Shown: positions 1 to 9,033 of the stretch, in pieces
Layout of the letters: each line of letters starts with the position of its first letter
How positions within the stretch are numbered: position 1 is the first letter of the stretch
Assembly (NCBI GenBank): GCA_023434365.1
Contig: JAEYSV010000014.1
Location: 6,832 to 70,831, forward strand
Origin: Bacillota bacterium
GTDB taxonomy: Bacteria > Bacillota > Clostridia > Lachnospirales > Lachnospiraceae
DNA: 64,000 nucleotides
Reading direction: 5' to 3'
Made by a program: the position numbers and the translations under genes
The notes under the pieces: generated by a model
Databases searched by the model: none
Seen by the model: only the letters and a program-made list of their open reading frames with translations
Told to the model about the DNA's origin: nothing

Positions 1-202
1 ATAAAATTGGTCCAAGTGCAAAAATGGTGCCTAATGGGCCAGAGTATTTTTTTCTTCGGCTGGTACTAAAACCATTGCCTTGATAAGTGCTACCGCTTCG
101 AAGGCGGTTGCCTGGAGTGGATCGAAAGCTACGTCCGTTTGATTCGAAATTAATACGATTCATATCGGAGATAGAACTATCCTGTTGATCCCTTTGACTC
201 AT
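1..202 (-). CDS. LtaS-like sulfatase paralog, N-terminal fragment (cut by window edge)
   Basis: Sixty-seven codons read leftward from an ATG at 202 and remain open at the window edge. After a Ser/Arg-rich, low-complexity N-terminus the protein shows STYQGNGFSTSRRKKYSGPL followed by the start of a hydrophobic segment. This closely matches the N-terminus of the complete sulfatase gene at 381-2576, so it is a second copy in the same orientation, with a roughly 25-residue insertion near its start. The ribosome-binding site (AGAGGG, about 5 bases upstream) is identical to that of the full-length copy. By homology to the neighbour it would be a membrane-anchored phosphoglycerol transferase or alkaline-phosphatase-superfamily enzyme; the catalytic part lies outside the window. 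Confidence 0.8.
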   Translation of the reverse strand, partial: MSQRDQQDSSISDMNRINFESNGRSFRSTPGNRLRSGSTYQGNGFSTSRRKKYSGPLGTIFALGPIL

Positions 203-272
203 GATTAACCCTCTTTCTTTCAATTTGATCAGACGATATATGAATTCATCCGGTTGTAAAAGACTATCATTA

Positions 273-301
273 AATATAGCACAATTTCTTATAAGTGTCA
301 A
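273..301 (-). promoter_or_regulatory. SigA-type promoter of the first sulfatase paralog
   Basis: Read on the minus strand: TTGACA, a 17-base spacer, then TATATT. The same two hexamers with the same spacing precede the second paralog at 2705-2733, so the promoter was duplicated with the gene. Confidence 0.65.
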
Positions 302-380
302 AATCTATAAATCAATAAACTGAGTGAAAAAAGAGTATAAATGAGGTTATTTTCATTAATTAAATACAGACAAAATTACA

Positions 381-2576
381 TTATTTGAATACAGTGCTAT
401 AATAATCTTCTTGAACAATCAGAGCACTAGATTGCAATTTGTAGCGAACGAACTTTTTCATTGCTAAAACATACTCCTCCTGCTCGTCTGCAGTCATCGT
501 AACCCCTTTGGCCAGTGTGAATTCACCGGAGTAGCGATTATATAGTCCTTTGTCTGAGAGCCAGCTACTTGATGAGAAGATGACTAACGGAGGGGAATTC
601 GAGAGAATATCCATTCCAGCAAGCATCCGAGAATCGTAATCTAAGCCAAGTAGGTTACTTACGGTAGGTAAAATATCTACCTGAGTACAGATTTTATCTA
701 CTATAATTGGTTCTTTGATGCTACCTGACCACATGATTAAGGAATTACGGTATACATCAAAATCCACATCGGATTCTTTTAGAAAGTCAAGCCCTGCACC
801 ACCTAATTTTTTACCCGCTAGTTCCTCTAATACAGGGACATCGGAGTAAGGAATATGGTCTGCAGACATCACTATAAGTGTTTTATCAGCAATTCCAGCT
901 TCTTCTAAACGCTCAACAAGATAAGTTAATGCCTTTTCTAACTCCAAATTTGCAGCAATATAGGCTTTTGTCGTTTCGGAGTAAGGTAAATTAGCAACTG
1001 CTTCTTTGTTTCTAACAGCCATTTGATCACCACCAAAATTATAAGGCATATGGCCACTTACTGTCAGATAATATACGTTGAATGGTTTTTCACTATTGAT
1101 GTATTCATCTATCGTTGCTTCAAGCAGATACTTATCAGACTGAGGCCATACATTTTCTCCGGATGAAAAGGTTTCCATCGTAAACCCGGCTCCACCCTGT
1201 TTCCAGTCATAACCTAGGTTAGGATGAGATTTGGCTCTGCCGTACATTTCACCATTATTATGATAACCAAGAGAGGTATATCCAAGTTTATTTAGCTGGT
1301 TAGCCAGCGTAAATGGTAAGAAAGTTTTTTGAACACCACTTTCCTCTAAACTAATTGGCATACCATTTTTTGGATATTGACCAACTAAGTGTTGCCATTC
1401 TCCCCCTGAAGTAGAAGTAAAATGTAGTGGGGTATAGAAGTTGTCAAATACAAACCCTTCATGTGTCAGGCGGTATAAAGTTGGCGTTAATTCTTCACTT
1501 ATCAAATATTTGCTAAAGCCTTCTGCAGTAATGGAGATTACATTGTATCCTTCACACATACCAGTGTACTCGTTCTTATTGGTTGGTGGAACACTGGAAT
1601 AATAATTGTGCAACCACTTGATATCATCATTCTCGGCATTGTTAATTAAGGATTCAAAATCGATATCCATCACATTAGGTGACGTATCCACGATAGGTTT
1701 TTGTGATTGTGTTGGATGATCACTTGCATCTGGATTTTGCGAATCGCTTGGATGATCAACTGGTATCTCAGAGGAAGGACTTGGACTTGGATTACCAAAA
1801 AGGTCATCAAGATTAGAAAAGTCATTGTCATCCTCACCAAGATTGCTTCCTACTCCAAAGAAAGTGTGTTTTACATCCAAACGAAGCATATTTAACATAC
1901 CAAGCTGTTCTACCTGGTCATCTACATTGGTGTCGGTATAATAAAGGTCTTTTGGTGTCAGGTCTCCACTCCATGGGAAGTATAAACTTAATAATCCAAA
2001 GATATGGAAAATGATTGCTACAACAGCTACAGCGCAGATAAGAGGTAATCTCTTTCTTTTAAATCTAAAGCAGCTACGTCCAATTGTGAGAATAAAAACA
2101 ACTGGAAGAAACAAAAGAACCAATCCTAATATATTGTCTAAGATTCCTTCAATAATAGCATCCTTATAATCCCATAGACTGTTATTAGCTGCCGTATTAG
2201 CCGAACTTAACAACTGGTAAAACTGTTTTAGAACTGCTTTGCAGACAATTTCAATAGAGTATAATAACCCAAAAATAATGGTAATAAGGTACGTAATAAT
2301 TCGGTTAAAGCGTTTGTTAAATATTATCGTTAAAATAGATAGTATAAATCCAGCACTAATACCAAAGAATGCAAATATCGGGAAGTATTTCATGTTTAAG
2401 CCTACATACAGGTGAAATACCGTTTCCAGATATAAAAATAGTAAAGGTAGAAATAAAATAGGTCCAAGTGCAAAAACGGTACCTAATGGACCGGAATATT
2501 TTTTTCGTTGACTGATACTATATCCATTACCTTGATAGGTGTTGCCACTTCGGCTAGACCAATTTTTTTGACTCAT
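381..2576 (-). CDS. LTA synthase family sulfatase, membrane-anchored (731 aa)
   Basis: The N-terminal part carries about five membrane helices (roughly residues 34-58, 63-85, 92-115, 143-170 and 178-203). A Pro/Ser/Asp-rich linker at about 265-300 joins it to an extracellular alkaline-phosphatase-superfamily domain. Metal and catalytic motifs of the LtaS/phosphoglycerol transferase family can be read: NVISITAEGF (acidic metal ligand), FYTPLHFTSTSGGEW (catalytic Thr region), TVSGHMPYN (His) and VMSADHIPY (Asp-His). Such enzymes polymerise glycerol-phosphate on lipoteichoic acid or modify glycans with phosphoglycerol at the outer membrane face. The linker and divergent motifs make the exact substrate uncertain. 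ATG with an AGAGGG ribosome-binding site; a paralog follows downstream at 1-202. Confidence 0.85.
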   Translation of the reverse strand: MSQKNWSSRSGNTYQGNGYSISQRKKYSGPLGTVFALGPILFLPLLFLYLETVFHLYVGLNMKYFPIFAFFGISAGFILSILTIIFNKRFNRIITYLITIIFGLLYSIEIVCKAVLKQFYQLLSSANTAANNSLWDYKDAIIEGILDNILGLVLLFLPVVFILTIGRSCFRFKRKRLPLICAVAVVAIIFHIFGLLSLYFPWSGDLTPKDLYYTDTNVDDQVEQLGMLNMLRLDVKHTFFGVGSNLGEDDNDFSNLDDLFGNPSPSPSSEIPVDHPSDSQNPDASDHPTQSQKPIVDTSPNVMDIDFESLINNAENDDIKWLHNYYSSVPPTNKNEYTGMCEGYNVISITAEGFSKYLISEELTPTLYRLTHEGFVFDNFYTPLHFTSTSGGEWQHLVGQYPKNGMPISLEESGVQKTFLPFTLANQLNKLGYTSLGYHNNGEMYGRAKSHPNLGYDWKQGGAGFTMETFSSGENVWPQSDKYLLEATIDEYINSEKPFNVYYLTVSGHMPYNFGGDQMAVRNKEAVANLPYSETTKAYIAANLELEKALTYLVERLEEAGIADKTLIVMSADHIPYSDVPVLEELAGKKLGGAGLDFLKESDVDFDVYRNSLIMWSGSIKEPIIVDKICTQVDILPTVSNLLGLDYDSRMLAGMDILSNSPPLVIFSSSSWLSDKGLYNRYSGEFTLAKGVTMTADEQEEYVLAMKKFVRYKLQSSALIVQEDYYSTVFK

Positions 2577-2704
2577 ATGTAACCCTCTTTCTTTTATTTT
2601 ATCAAACTATATATGTATGCCATTCATTTACAAGTTATATTTACAACCAGTGATACAAGCAAGTTTTATTCCCACTTAAGAAGGGAAGCATTTGCAATAG
2701 GTTA

Positions 2705-2733
2705 AATATAGCATAATTAGGCATATGTGTCAA
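2705..2733 (-). promoter_or_regulatory. SigA-type promoter of the LtaS-like gene
   Basis: Minus strand: perfect TTGACA, 17-base spacer, TATATT, about 130 bases before the start codon. It matches the paralog's promoter at 273-301. Confidence 0.7.
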
Positions 2734-3081
2734 AATATAGAAAATAATAAATGGTTTGCACAAAATGGATGAAATTGCCTTATTTTTATGGATTTAAACG
2801 GATTTTTAAAGAGTTAGTAAAGGGATACTACTTATCGTAAATGTAAAATGTAAGAAAAAATTAAATAATGTAATGGCGTTATTTTATGATGTTCAAGAAT
2901 GAATATTTATGCATTTATAATGAGTACTTATAATATATATTTAAATAAATGAATAATATTGTGAATGAAATCGACAAAAAAATGTATACTTTTTCATTAG
3001 GTATGTTAAAATAAATAAAATCAAATTTCATCCGTATCATATGCTTTATCACTAGAAACATTATCAGGAAGGAAGAACAAG
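2734..3081. other. Intergenic region between divergent LtaS-like gene and carB; weak ArgR-box candidate
   Basis: Very AT-rich DNA without a credible gene. At 2900-2913 the sequence TGAATATTTATGCA differs by one base from the bacterial ARG-box core TGAATWWWWATTCA, and a second looser TGAAT element begins at 2950. A TATACT at 2985-2990 could be the carB -10 box, but no good -35 is visible at 16-18 bases. ArgR control of carB is plausible from biology but only weakly supported here. Confidence 0.3.
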
Positions 3082-6000
3082 ATGGGAAAAAGAAATGACA
3101 TTCATAAAGTGTTAATTATTGGATCAGGTCCGATTATTATCGGGCAGGCTTGTGAATTTGACTACTCCGGTACACAAGCTTGTAAGGCGCTTAGAAACCT
3201 TGGATATGAAATTGTGTTGGTAAATTCCAATCCAGCCACCATCATGACAGATCCAGAAATTGCAGATGTAACTTATATAGAACCGCTCAACGTAAAGAAA
3301 TTAGAACAAATTATTAGTAAAGAGCGTCCGGATGCCATTTTACCAAACCTTGGAGGACAGTCCGGTTTGAATCTTTGCTCTGAACTAGCTGGAGCTGGAA
3401 TATTAGAAAAATACAATGTAAAAGTAATCGGCGTTCAAATTGATGCAATTGAACGTGGGGAAGACCGAATCGAATTCAAAAAAACGATGGAAAGTCTAGG
3501 GATAGGAATGGCGAGAAGCGAGGTAGCTTACTCGGTTGAGGAAGCACTTGAGATTGCAGATAAGCTTGGTTATCCGGTGGTACTTCGTCCGGCCTATACA
3601 ATGGGTGGAGCTGGTGGAGGACTAGTTTACAATGTTGAAGAATTAAAAACGGTTTGTGCCAGAGGTTTGCAAGCCAGCTTAGTAGGGCAGGTTCTGGTTG
3701 AAGAATCTATTCTAGGTTGGGAAGAGCTTGAACTAGAAGTAGTTCGGGATGCCAAAAACAATATGATAACGGTTTGTTTTATTGAAAATATAGACCCACT
3801 TGGAGTACATACTGGGGATTCTTTCTGTAGTGCTCCAATGCTAACGATTAGTACCGAAGTTCAACAAGAGCTTCAAAGACAGGCTTATAAAATAGTAGAA
3901 GCCATTCAGGTAATCGGTGGAACGAATGTACAGTTTGCGCATGATCCGGAGAGCGGAAGAATTCTGGTTATCGAGATTAACCCTAGAACCAGCCGTTCCT
4001 CTGCGCTTGCTTCAAAAGCAACTGGATTTCCTATTGCATTAGTTTCCGCAATGCTAGCGAGTGGATTAACCTTAGACGAGATTCCATGTGGTAAATACAA
4101 GACGTTAGATCAGTATGTGCCAGATGGAGACTATGTAGTAATCAAATTTGCTCGCTGGGCATTTGAGAAGTTCAAGGGAGTGGAAGATAAACTTGGTACT
4201 CAGATGAGAGCAGTAGGTGAGGTTATGAGTATTGGAAAAACCTATAAGGAGGCTTTCCAAAAAGCAATCCGTAGTTTGGAAAATGGTCGTTATGGGCTTG
4301 GGTTTGCCAAAGATTTTAATCAAAAATCAAAAGAAGAACTGTTAAAACTCCTTGTTTATCCTACGAGTGAGCGTCAATTTGTCATGTATGAAGCACTTCG
4401 TAAGGGTGCAACGGTGGAAGAATTATATCAGCTAACGAAGATTAAACACTACTTCATTGAACAGATGAAAGAATTAGTCGATGAGGAAGAGATACTGATT
4501 AAAAATAAAGGCTATGTGCCAGACGAAGAGGCGTTAACCAAAGCAAAACGTGATGGTTTCTCAGATAAATACCTTAGTCAAATTCTTGAAATCAAAGAAG
4601 AAGAGATTCGTAAGGCAAGAAAGGTAATTGGAGTAAATGAAGAATGGGATAGCATCCATGTAAGTGGTACACAAGACAGCGCTTACTATTACTCTACTTA
4701 TAATGGCTGTGATAATACAGATGAATCACCGCTAGTTACTAGTGATAAGCAAAAAATTATGATTCTTGGTGGTGGACCAAACCGAATCGGTCAGGGCATT
4801 GAGTTTGACTACTGTAGCGTGCATGCAGCATTTGCTCTTAAGAAACTTGGATTCGAAACCATTATAGTAAACTGTAATCCGGAGACCGTTTCCACTGATT
4901 ATGATACGTCTGACAAATTATATTTTGAACCGCTAACTTTGGAAGATGTTTTAAGTATTTATGAAAAAGAACAACCACTTGGAGTAATAGCTCAGTTTGG
5001 CGGACAGACTCCACTAAATCTTGCAGCAGAGCTTGAAAAGAATGGAGTAAAGATTCTTGGAACCAGCCCGGCCGTAATAGACATGGCAGAAGACCGTGAT
5101 TTATTCCGTGCGATGATGGATAAATTAGAGATTCCTATGCCAGAGTCCGGTATGGCGGTTACTGTAGAGCAAGCAGTTCAAATTGCCGGGAAAATTGGAT
5201 ATCCTGTAATGGTACGACCTTCCTATGTATTGGGTGGACGTGGTATGGAAGTAGTATATAATGACGAAATGATGGTTCAGTATATGAATGCAGCGGTAGG
5301 TGTCACACCAGACCGACCTATACTGATTGACCGTTTCTTAAAACATGCTTTAGAAGTAGAAGCTGATGCTATCAGCGATGGAACACATGCGTTTGTACCT
5401 GCAGTCATGGAGCATATTGAATTAGCCGGAGTTCATTCCGGAGACAGCGCTTGTATCATTCCGTCACTAAACATCAGTGAGAAAAACTTAGAAATCATAA
5501 AAGAATATACTAAAAAGATAGCTCAGGAAATGAAGGTATGCGGACTGATGAATATGCAGTATGCAATTGAAGAGGATAAGGTGTATGTACTTGAAGCTAA
5601 TCCTAGAGCAAGCCGAACTGTACCATTAGTATCAAAAGTATGTAATATTGGAATGGTTCCTATCGCCACTCAGATTATTACTGCTGAACTTACTGGTTTA
5701 CCTTCTCCTATCGAAGATTTAAAAGAGAAGGTGATTACTCATTATGGTGTCAAAGAAGCAGTATTCCCATTCAATATGTTCCCTGAAGTAGATCCACTTC
5801 TTGGACCTGAGATGCGTTCTACCGGTGAGGTATTAGGACTTGCGAGCACCTTTGGAGAAGCGTTCTACAAAGCTCAGGAAGCTACTCAGACGGCATTACC
5901 AACACAGGGTTGTGTAATTATTAGCGTAAATAACTCGGATAAACCAGAAGCAGTGGAAGTAGCGAAGGAGTTAATCCAAGAAGGATTTAGTCTGATGGCA

Positions 6001-6312
6001 ACTGGGAATACGTACGAAGTATTAACAAAAGCAGGACTAAGTGCAAAGAAAGTAAATAAGATGCATGAGGGCAGACCGAATATCTATGATGTGATTATGA
6101 ATCGTCAGGCTCAGTTGGTAATTAATACGCCAAGTGGTAAGGATAGTATTCATGATGATAGTTATATTAGAAAAGCAGCAATTAAGACAAAAACACCATA
6201 TATTACAACCATGGCAGCGGCTATGGCAGCAGTCAAAGGAATTATGGCAGTAAGAGACAAAGAACAGTTAGAGGTGATTTCTTTACAGGAAATACATGCG
6301 TCAATTAAGTAG
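3082..6312 (+). CDS. carB: Carbamoyl-phosphate synthase large subunit
   Basis: The 1076-residue product has normal CarB length. It shows the two homologous ATP-grasp halves: N-half from KVLIIGSGPIIIGQACEFDY, C-half from about residue 557 with KIMILGGGPNRIGQGIEFDY. An allosteric MGS-like domain occupies roughly the last 140 residues. Both halves keep ATP-grasp signatures such as GYPVVLRPAYTMGGAGGG and GYPVMVRPSYVLGGRGMEVV. It makes carbamoyl phosphate from bicarbonate, ammonia (delivered by CarA) and two ATP, for arginine and pyrimidine synthesis. No carA lies next to it, so the glutaminase subunit must be encoded elsewhere. ATG at 3082 follows AGGAAGG. It is 45 kb from the arg cluster in the same window. 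Confidence 0.97.
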   Translation: MGKRNDIHKVLIIGSGPIIIGQACEFDYSGTQACKALRNLGYEIVLVNSNPATIMTDPEIADVTYIEPLNVKKLEQIISKERPDAILPNLGGQSGLNLCSELAGAGILEKYNVKVIGVQIDAIERGEDRIEFKKTMESLGIGMARSEVAYSVEEALEIADKLGYPVVLRPAYTMGGAGGGLVYNVEELKTVCARGLQASLVGQVLVEESILGWEELELEVVRDAKNNMITVCFIENIDPLGVHTGDSFCSAPMLTISTEVQQELQRQAYKIVEAIQVIGGTNVQFAHDPESGRILVIEINPRTSRSSALASKATGFPIALVSAMLASGLTLDEIPCGKYKTLDQYVPDGDYVVIKFARWAFEKFKGVEDKLGTQMRAVGEVMSIGKTYKEAFQKAIRSLENGRYGLGFAKDFNQKSKEELLKLLVYPTSERQFVMYEALRKGATVEELYQLTKIKHYFIEQMKELVDEEEILIKNKGYVPDEEALTKAKRDGFSDKYLSQILEIKEEEIRKARKVIGVNEEWDSIHVSGTQDSAYYYSTYNGCDNTDESPLVTSDKQKIMILGGGPNRIGQGIEFDYCSVHAAFALKKLGFETIIVNCNPETVSTDYDTSDKLYFEPLTLEDVLSIYEKEQPLGVIAQFGGQTPLNLAAELEKNGVKILGTSPAVIDMAEDRDLFRAMMDKLEIPMPESGMAVTVEQAVQIAGKIGYPVMVRPSYVLGGRGMEVVYNDEMMVQYMNAAVGVTPDRPILIDRFLKHALEVEADAISDGTHAFVPAVMEHIELAGVHSGDSACIIPSLNISEKNLEIIKEYTKKIAQEMKVCGLMNMQYAIEEDKVYVLEANPRASRTVPLVSKVCNIGMVPIATQIITAELTGLPSPIEDLKEKVITHYGVKEAVFPFNMFPEVDPLLGPEMRSTGEVLGLASTFGEAFYKAQEATQTALPTQGCVIISVNNSDKPEAVEVAKELIQEGFSLMATGNTYEVLTKAGLSAKKVNKMHEGRPNIYDVIMNRQAQLVINTPSGKDSIHDDSYIRKAAIKTKTPYITTMAAAMAAVKGIMAVRDKEQLEVISLQEIHASIK

Positions 6313-6446
6313 TTAATTTTTGATAATTTTTTTATATAACATCAATCAGAAAACTCTCATTATCATAAATTGTAATTAATGTTTACGGATAGGAATGCAA
6401 AGAATGAGTAAACTAATTACATCACATAGATTAGGAGAGTGAGAAT

Positions 6447-6707
6447 ATGCTTAAGAAGAAGTCAAAAATAGACTGTGCACCTGACGAAACAGTAGTAAAA
6501 ACACACAGTACTGTGAATGAAAAGCCTGAGGATAAGTATAATATTGGGGATTTGGATTATGTGAATGCAAGTTCCACTACAGATTTGACCGGACTAATCA
6601 TGCGCCCACCGTATAATGATGATGAAACGGCATCCTATCATGATATTTATTCCTTTGGCCCACCAGATACTAACATCAGGAATTCGCCAGACAAGAAAAA
6701 AATATAA
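6447..6707 (+). CDS. Small hydrophilic protein of unknown function (86 aa)
   Basis: I do not recognise this protein. It is hydrophilic and charged, begins with a Lys-rich stretch (MLKKKSKIDC), has one cysteine, and no membrane segment or known motif. The open frame is supported by a good ribosome-binding site (GGAGAGTGAG) ahead of the ATG and a strong intrinsic terminator 12 bases after the stop. It lies 134 bases downstream of carB in the same direction and may be transcribed with it, as no terminator is visible between them. Confidence 0.65.
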   Translation: MLKKKSKIDCAPDETVVKTHSTVNEKPEDKYNIGDLDYVNASSTTDLTGLIMRPPYNDDETASYHDIYSFGPPDTNIRNSPDKKKI

Positions 6708-6718
6708 AATAAGTTGGT

Positions 6719-6768
6719 GCTGTTGCACTTGCGATTAGAGAAATCGTAGGTGCAACAGCGTTTTTTTT
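6719..6768 (+). terminator. Intrinsic terminator after the small unknown gene
   Basis: A long stem (GCTGTTGCACTTGCGATT pairing with ATCGTAGGTGCAACAGC, with small mismatches) is followed by eight T residues. Confidence 0.92.
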
Positions 6769-6820
6769 GTAGAAAATATGAAAATTTTAGTAAAAAGATA
6801 TTAAACTACTTAAAAAAATG

Positions 6821-6849
6821 TCGATATATTCTAATAAGTGTATTATAAT
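6821..6849 (+). promoter_or_regulatory. Possible promoter of the GGDEF gene
   Basis: TCGATA, 17-base spacer and a perfect TATAAT, about 70 bases before the chosen start codon. The -35 matches four of six consensus positions. Confidence 0.45.
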
Positions 6850-6919
6850 GAAAGCAAGTACGTATTAAGGTAATTGTAACAAATAGATAGGGATATTTGT
6901 GGAAAGAGGGACGTTACAA

Positions 6920-8743
6920 ATGAGTACGATAAAAATGAATAGCTTTCTAGATTCAGCAAGGCCGAATTTGGTAGTGGACCAGCAATATAATCTATTATAT
7001 GCGAGTAATAGCTTTTACCAGTTTACCGGGGACAATGGCTCTTTTTCATTGCTAAAACTAGTACATAAAGATGATTTAGACTACTTGCTTGAATGTGTCG
7101 AAGAAGCAAAACGTGAAAAATTCTCAAGAACTGTAGTAAGAATAAAGGATAAGCAGGAAGAGTATCAGCATATCGCTATATTTATTAGAAGAACCGAGGA
7201 TGGAGAAAATTATCTGGTAGAGTATCATAATGTGTTCAAAGCGATAGAAGAGAAAGTGGAATTAAGTTTTGATATCAGTAAATATCGTAATTATTTATTT
7301 TTGGGTGCGATGTGCTTTTTTGATTACGATATTTTGAATGACCATTTTACTCTGCAATGGACATTAAATGATGAGATTATTACCATTTTTCAAGGGAATC
7401 TTAGTAGCTACAAAGCACATGTATCTTCTAATCATCTGGTAGCACGCTTAGATCAGGAGACTTTTGGACACTTTTGTGACGATTTACAAGGGGATAAGGA
7501 TCAGTTCGAGCATCTATTAGTCACTTCTATGTTATCTAGTGGTGAAGTATGTGAATATACAAAAGTGCGTGGTAGAAAAGTATATCATGTGAATGAAGAA
7601 CCTCATATGGTTGGGGTCTGGTATCAGTATAATGAAATGATGGAGAGCAAAGCCGATCGTGTTTTGGAAACGGTGTATCAGGATGCATTAACTGGTTTGT
7701 TGAATAAAGCAGAAATTATCAAGTATGCAGAATCGATTATTAATTGTGGTTCCACAAAACATATGGCCCTAATAATTATTGATATTGATGATTTTAAGGA
7801 ATTTAATGATTCCTATGGTCATCTATTTGGCGATGAGGTAATCAAAGCGGTTGCATCAACTATTCGTAAAGTAGTTGGCGAAGCTGGCATGGCTGGGCGT
7901 ATTGGTGGTGATGAGTTCCTTGTGGTTATCAATAATTTTAAGGAAGAATGGGACATTCGTTCAATTCTTCGTGCAATGAAGAGCAATATTCAATGGCTAT
8001 TCAAAGACCGACTTGAGAATATGCAGATTAATTGTTCTTTCGGTGCAGCTTTTTACCCAGAACATACACAAAGTTATCGTGAACTTTTTCAGTTAGCGGA
8101 TAAATGCCTTTATATCGCAAAAGAAAAAGGGAAAAACCGCTATGTTATTTATGATAAAGCAAAACATGGCCCTCTTAATACAAGGGAAGTTTCGGAGCAA
8201 ATGTTAGATCTAAAAGTTAGAACCAGTGCAGCGCAGAATGCAGTTCAATATGGTGAAATGTTAGCCAATCTTATGATTGAAGGAAAAGAGGGAATTGACA
8301 GATTACTCAAAGAAAGTGTAGAGAATCTGGAGATTGACCGTGCAGTTTTTTATACAGGAAAAGATTTGACCTGCACCTATGTAGCCAGTATGAACCCTGG
8401 CTATACTCCGCCCGGAAAATATGAAGTATTGCCATTTTATCAAAAAGATTTCTCAGAACAACAGATTTATGTACTGGATAATATTTATCGGTTAGAATTT
8501 TCCGAAAAAGAACTATTTAACTTCTGGAAATCACAGAATATTGTTTCGATCTTCCAGTATCGTTATTTTGACAAAGCTGGGAATGTGGTTGGTCTATTAT
8601 CCTTTGAACGGACGAAATTGAGTCGTAAATGGCCAAATGAGTTAGTAGGCAGACTGGTTATCTTATGTAAAGTGCTCGAAAAACTAATGAACAGCGAAAA
8701 ATCAATATTGTCAAATGGTATAAAAAGAGATATAATAGGCTAA
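6920..8743 (+). CDS. PAS-GGDEF protein, probable diguanylate cyclase
   Basis: The ATG at 6920 was chosen because AAAGAGGG lies 9 bases upstream; an in-frame GTG at 6899 has no ribosome-binding site. The 607-residue protein starts with a PAS-like sensory region (about 1-110) and a middle region without clear identity. The GGDEF domain (about 250-405) begins at DALTGLLNKAEI and has the intact catalytic motif GGDEF at 329-333. A C-terminal GAF-like region of about 170 residues follows. No membrane segment is seen, so it is probably cytoplasmic. It would make cyclic di-GMP from two GTP. The RxxD inhibitory site normally five residues before GGDEF is absent (GEAG there), so product feedback is probably missing. 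Confidence 0.85.
   Translation: MSTIKMNSFLDSARPNLVVDQQYNLLYASNSFYQFTGDNGSFSLLKLVHKDDLDYLLECVEEAKREKFSRTVVRIKDKQEEYQHIAIFIRRTEDGENYLVEYHNVFKAIEEKVELSFDISKYRNYLFLGAMCFFDYDILNDHFTLQWTLNDEIITIFQGNLSSYKAHVSSNHLVARLDQETFGHFCDDLQGDKDQFEHLLVTSMLSSGEVCEYTKVRGRKVYHVNEEPHMVGVWYQYNEMMESKADRVLETVYQDALTGLLNKAEIIKYAESIINCGSTKHMALIIIDIDDFKEFNDSYGHLFGDEVIKAVASTIRKVVGEAGMAGRIGGDEFLVVINNFKEEWDIRSILRAMKSNIQWLFKDRLENMQINCSFGAAFYPEHTQSYRELFQLADKCLYIAKEKGKNRYVIYDKAKHGPLNTREVSEQMLDLKVRTSAAQNAVQYGEMLANLMIEGKEGIDRLLKESVENLEIDRAVFYTGKDLTCTYVASMNPGYTPPGKYEVLPFYQKDFSEQQIYVLDNIYRLEFSEKELFNFWKSQNIVSIFQYRYFDKAGNVVGLLSFERTKLSRKWPNELVGRLVILCKVLEKLMNSEKSILSNGIKRDIIG
8708..8736 (+). promoter_or_regulatory. Promoter of the serS T-box transcript
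   Basis: TTGTCA, 17-base spacer, TATAAT, located inside the last codons of the upstream GGDEF gene and just ahead of the T-box leader. Confidence 0.75.
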
Positions 8744-8764
8744 AATATAGCATATATAGCAACG

Positions 8765-8978
8765 TTTGAGAAAAGCTACGATGTAATCCTTTACTATCAG
8801 AGAATCGGTGGGTGGTGCAAACCGATGTAAAGAAACATCTTTCCACTTTTTAAGTTGTCAGTGAAAGCTGAGCGGCTGGTATCCGATATCATACCTTTGA
8901 GTGGTCGATATGATTCGACAATTTGGGTGGCAACACGGAACCTTTCGTCCCATGGTTTATGGAGCGAAAGGTTTTTTA
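8765..8978 (+). promoter_or_regulatory. T-box riboswitch controlling serS
   Basis: The leader contains Stem I features (AGAGA followed by a GGTGGGTGG-type apical region near 8800-8818) and a likely specifier AGC (serine) at 8866-8868 preceded by GAA. The conserved T-box sequence GGGTGGCAACACGG is at 8925-8938. The terminator stem AACCTTTCG/CGAAAGGTT with a T-run spans 8939-8977. T-boxes bind uncharged tRNA; uncharged tRNA-Ser would stabilise the antiterminator and permit serS expression. The codon assignment is by eye. Confidence 0.93.
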
Positions 8979-8980
8979 TG

Positions 8981-9013
8981 TTATGGAAAATTGTCTTACA
9001 ATTTTCTATATTA
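8981..9013. repeat. Short palindrome directly after T-box terminator (copy A)
   Basis: GAAAATTGT and ACAATTTTC form a perfect 9-bp stem around CTT at 8986-9006, with partly complementary flanks. It begins a few bases after the terminator T-run. Related elements sit at 14552-14597 and 34301-34345. Confidence 0.6.
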
Positions 9014-9033
9014 TTTAAATCGAGGAGGACATT

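Noticed and set aside
1707..1895. Small plus-strand ORF inside the LtaS-like gene
   Set aside because: Antisense to the low-complexity linker of a well-supported gene.
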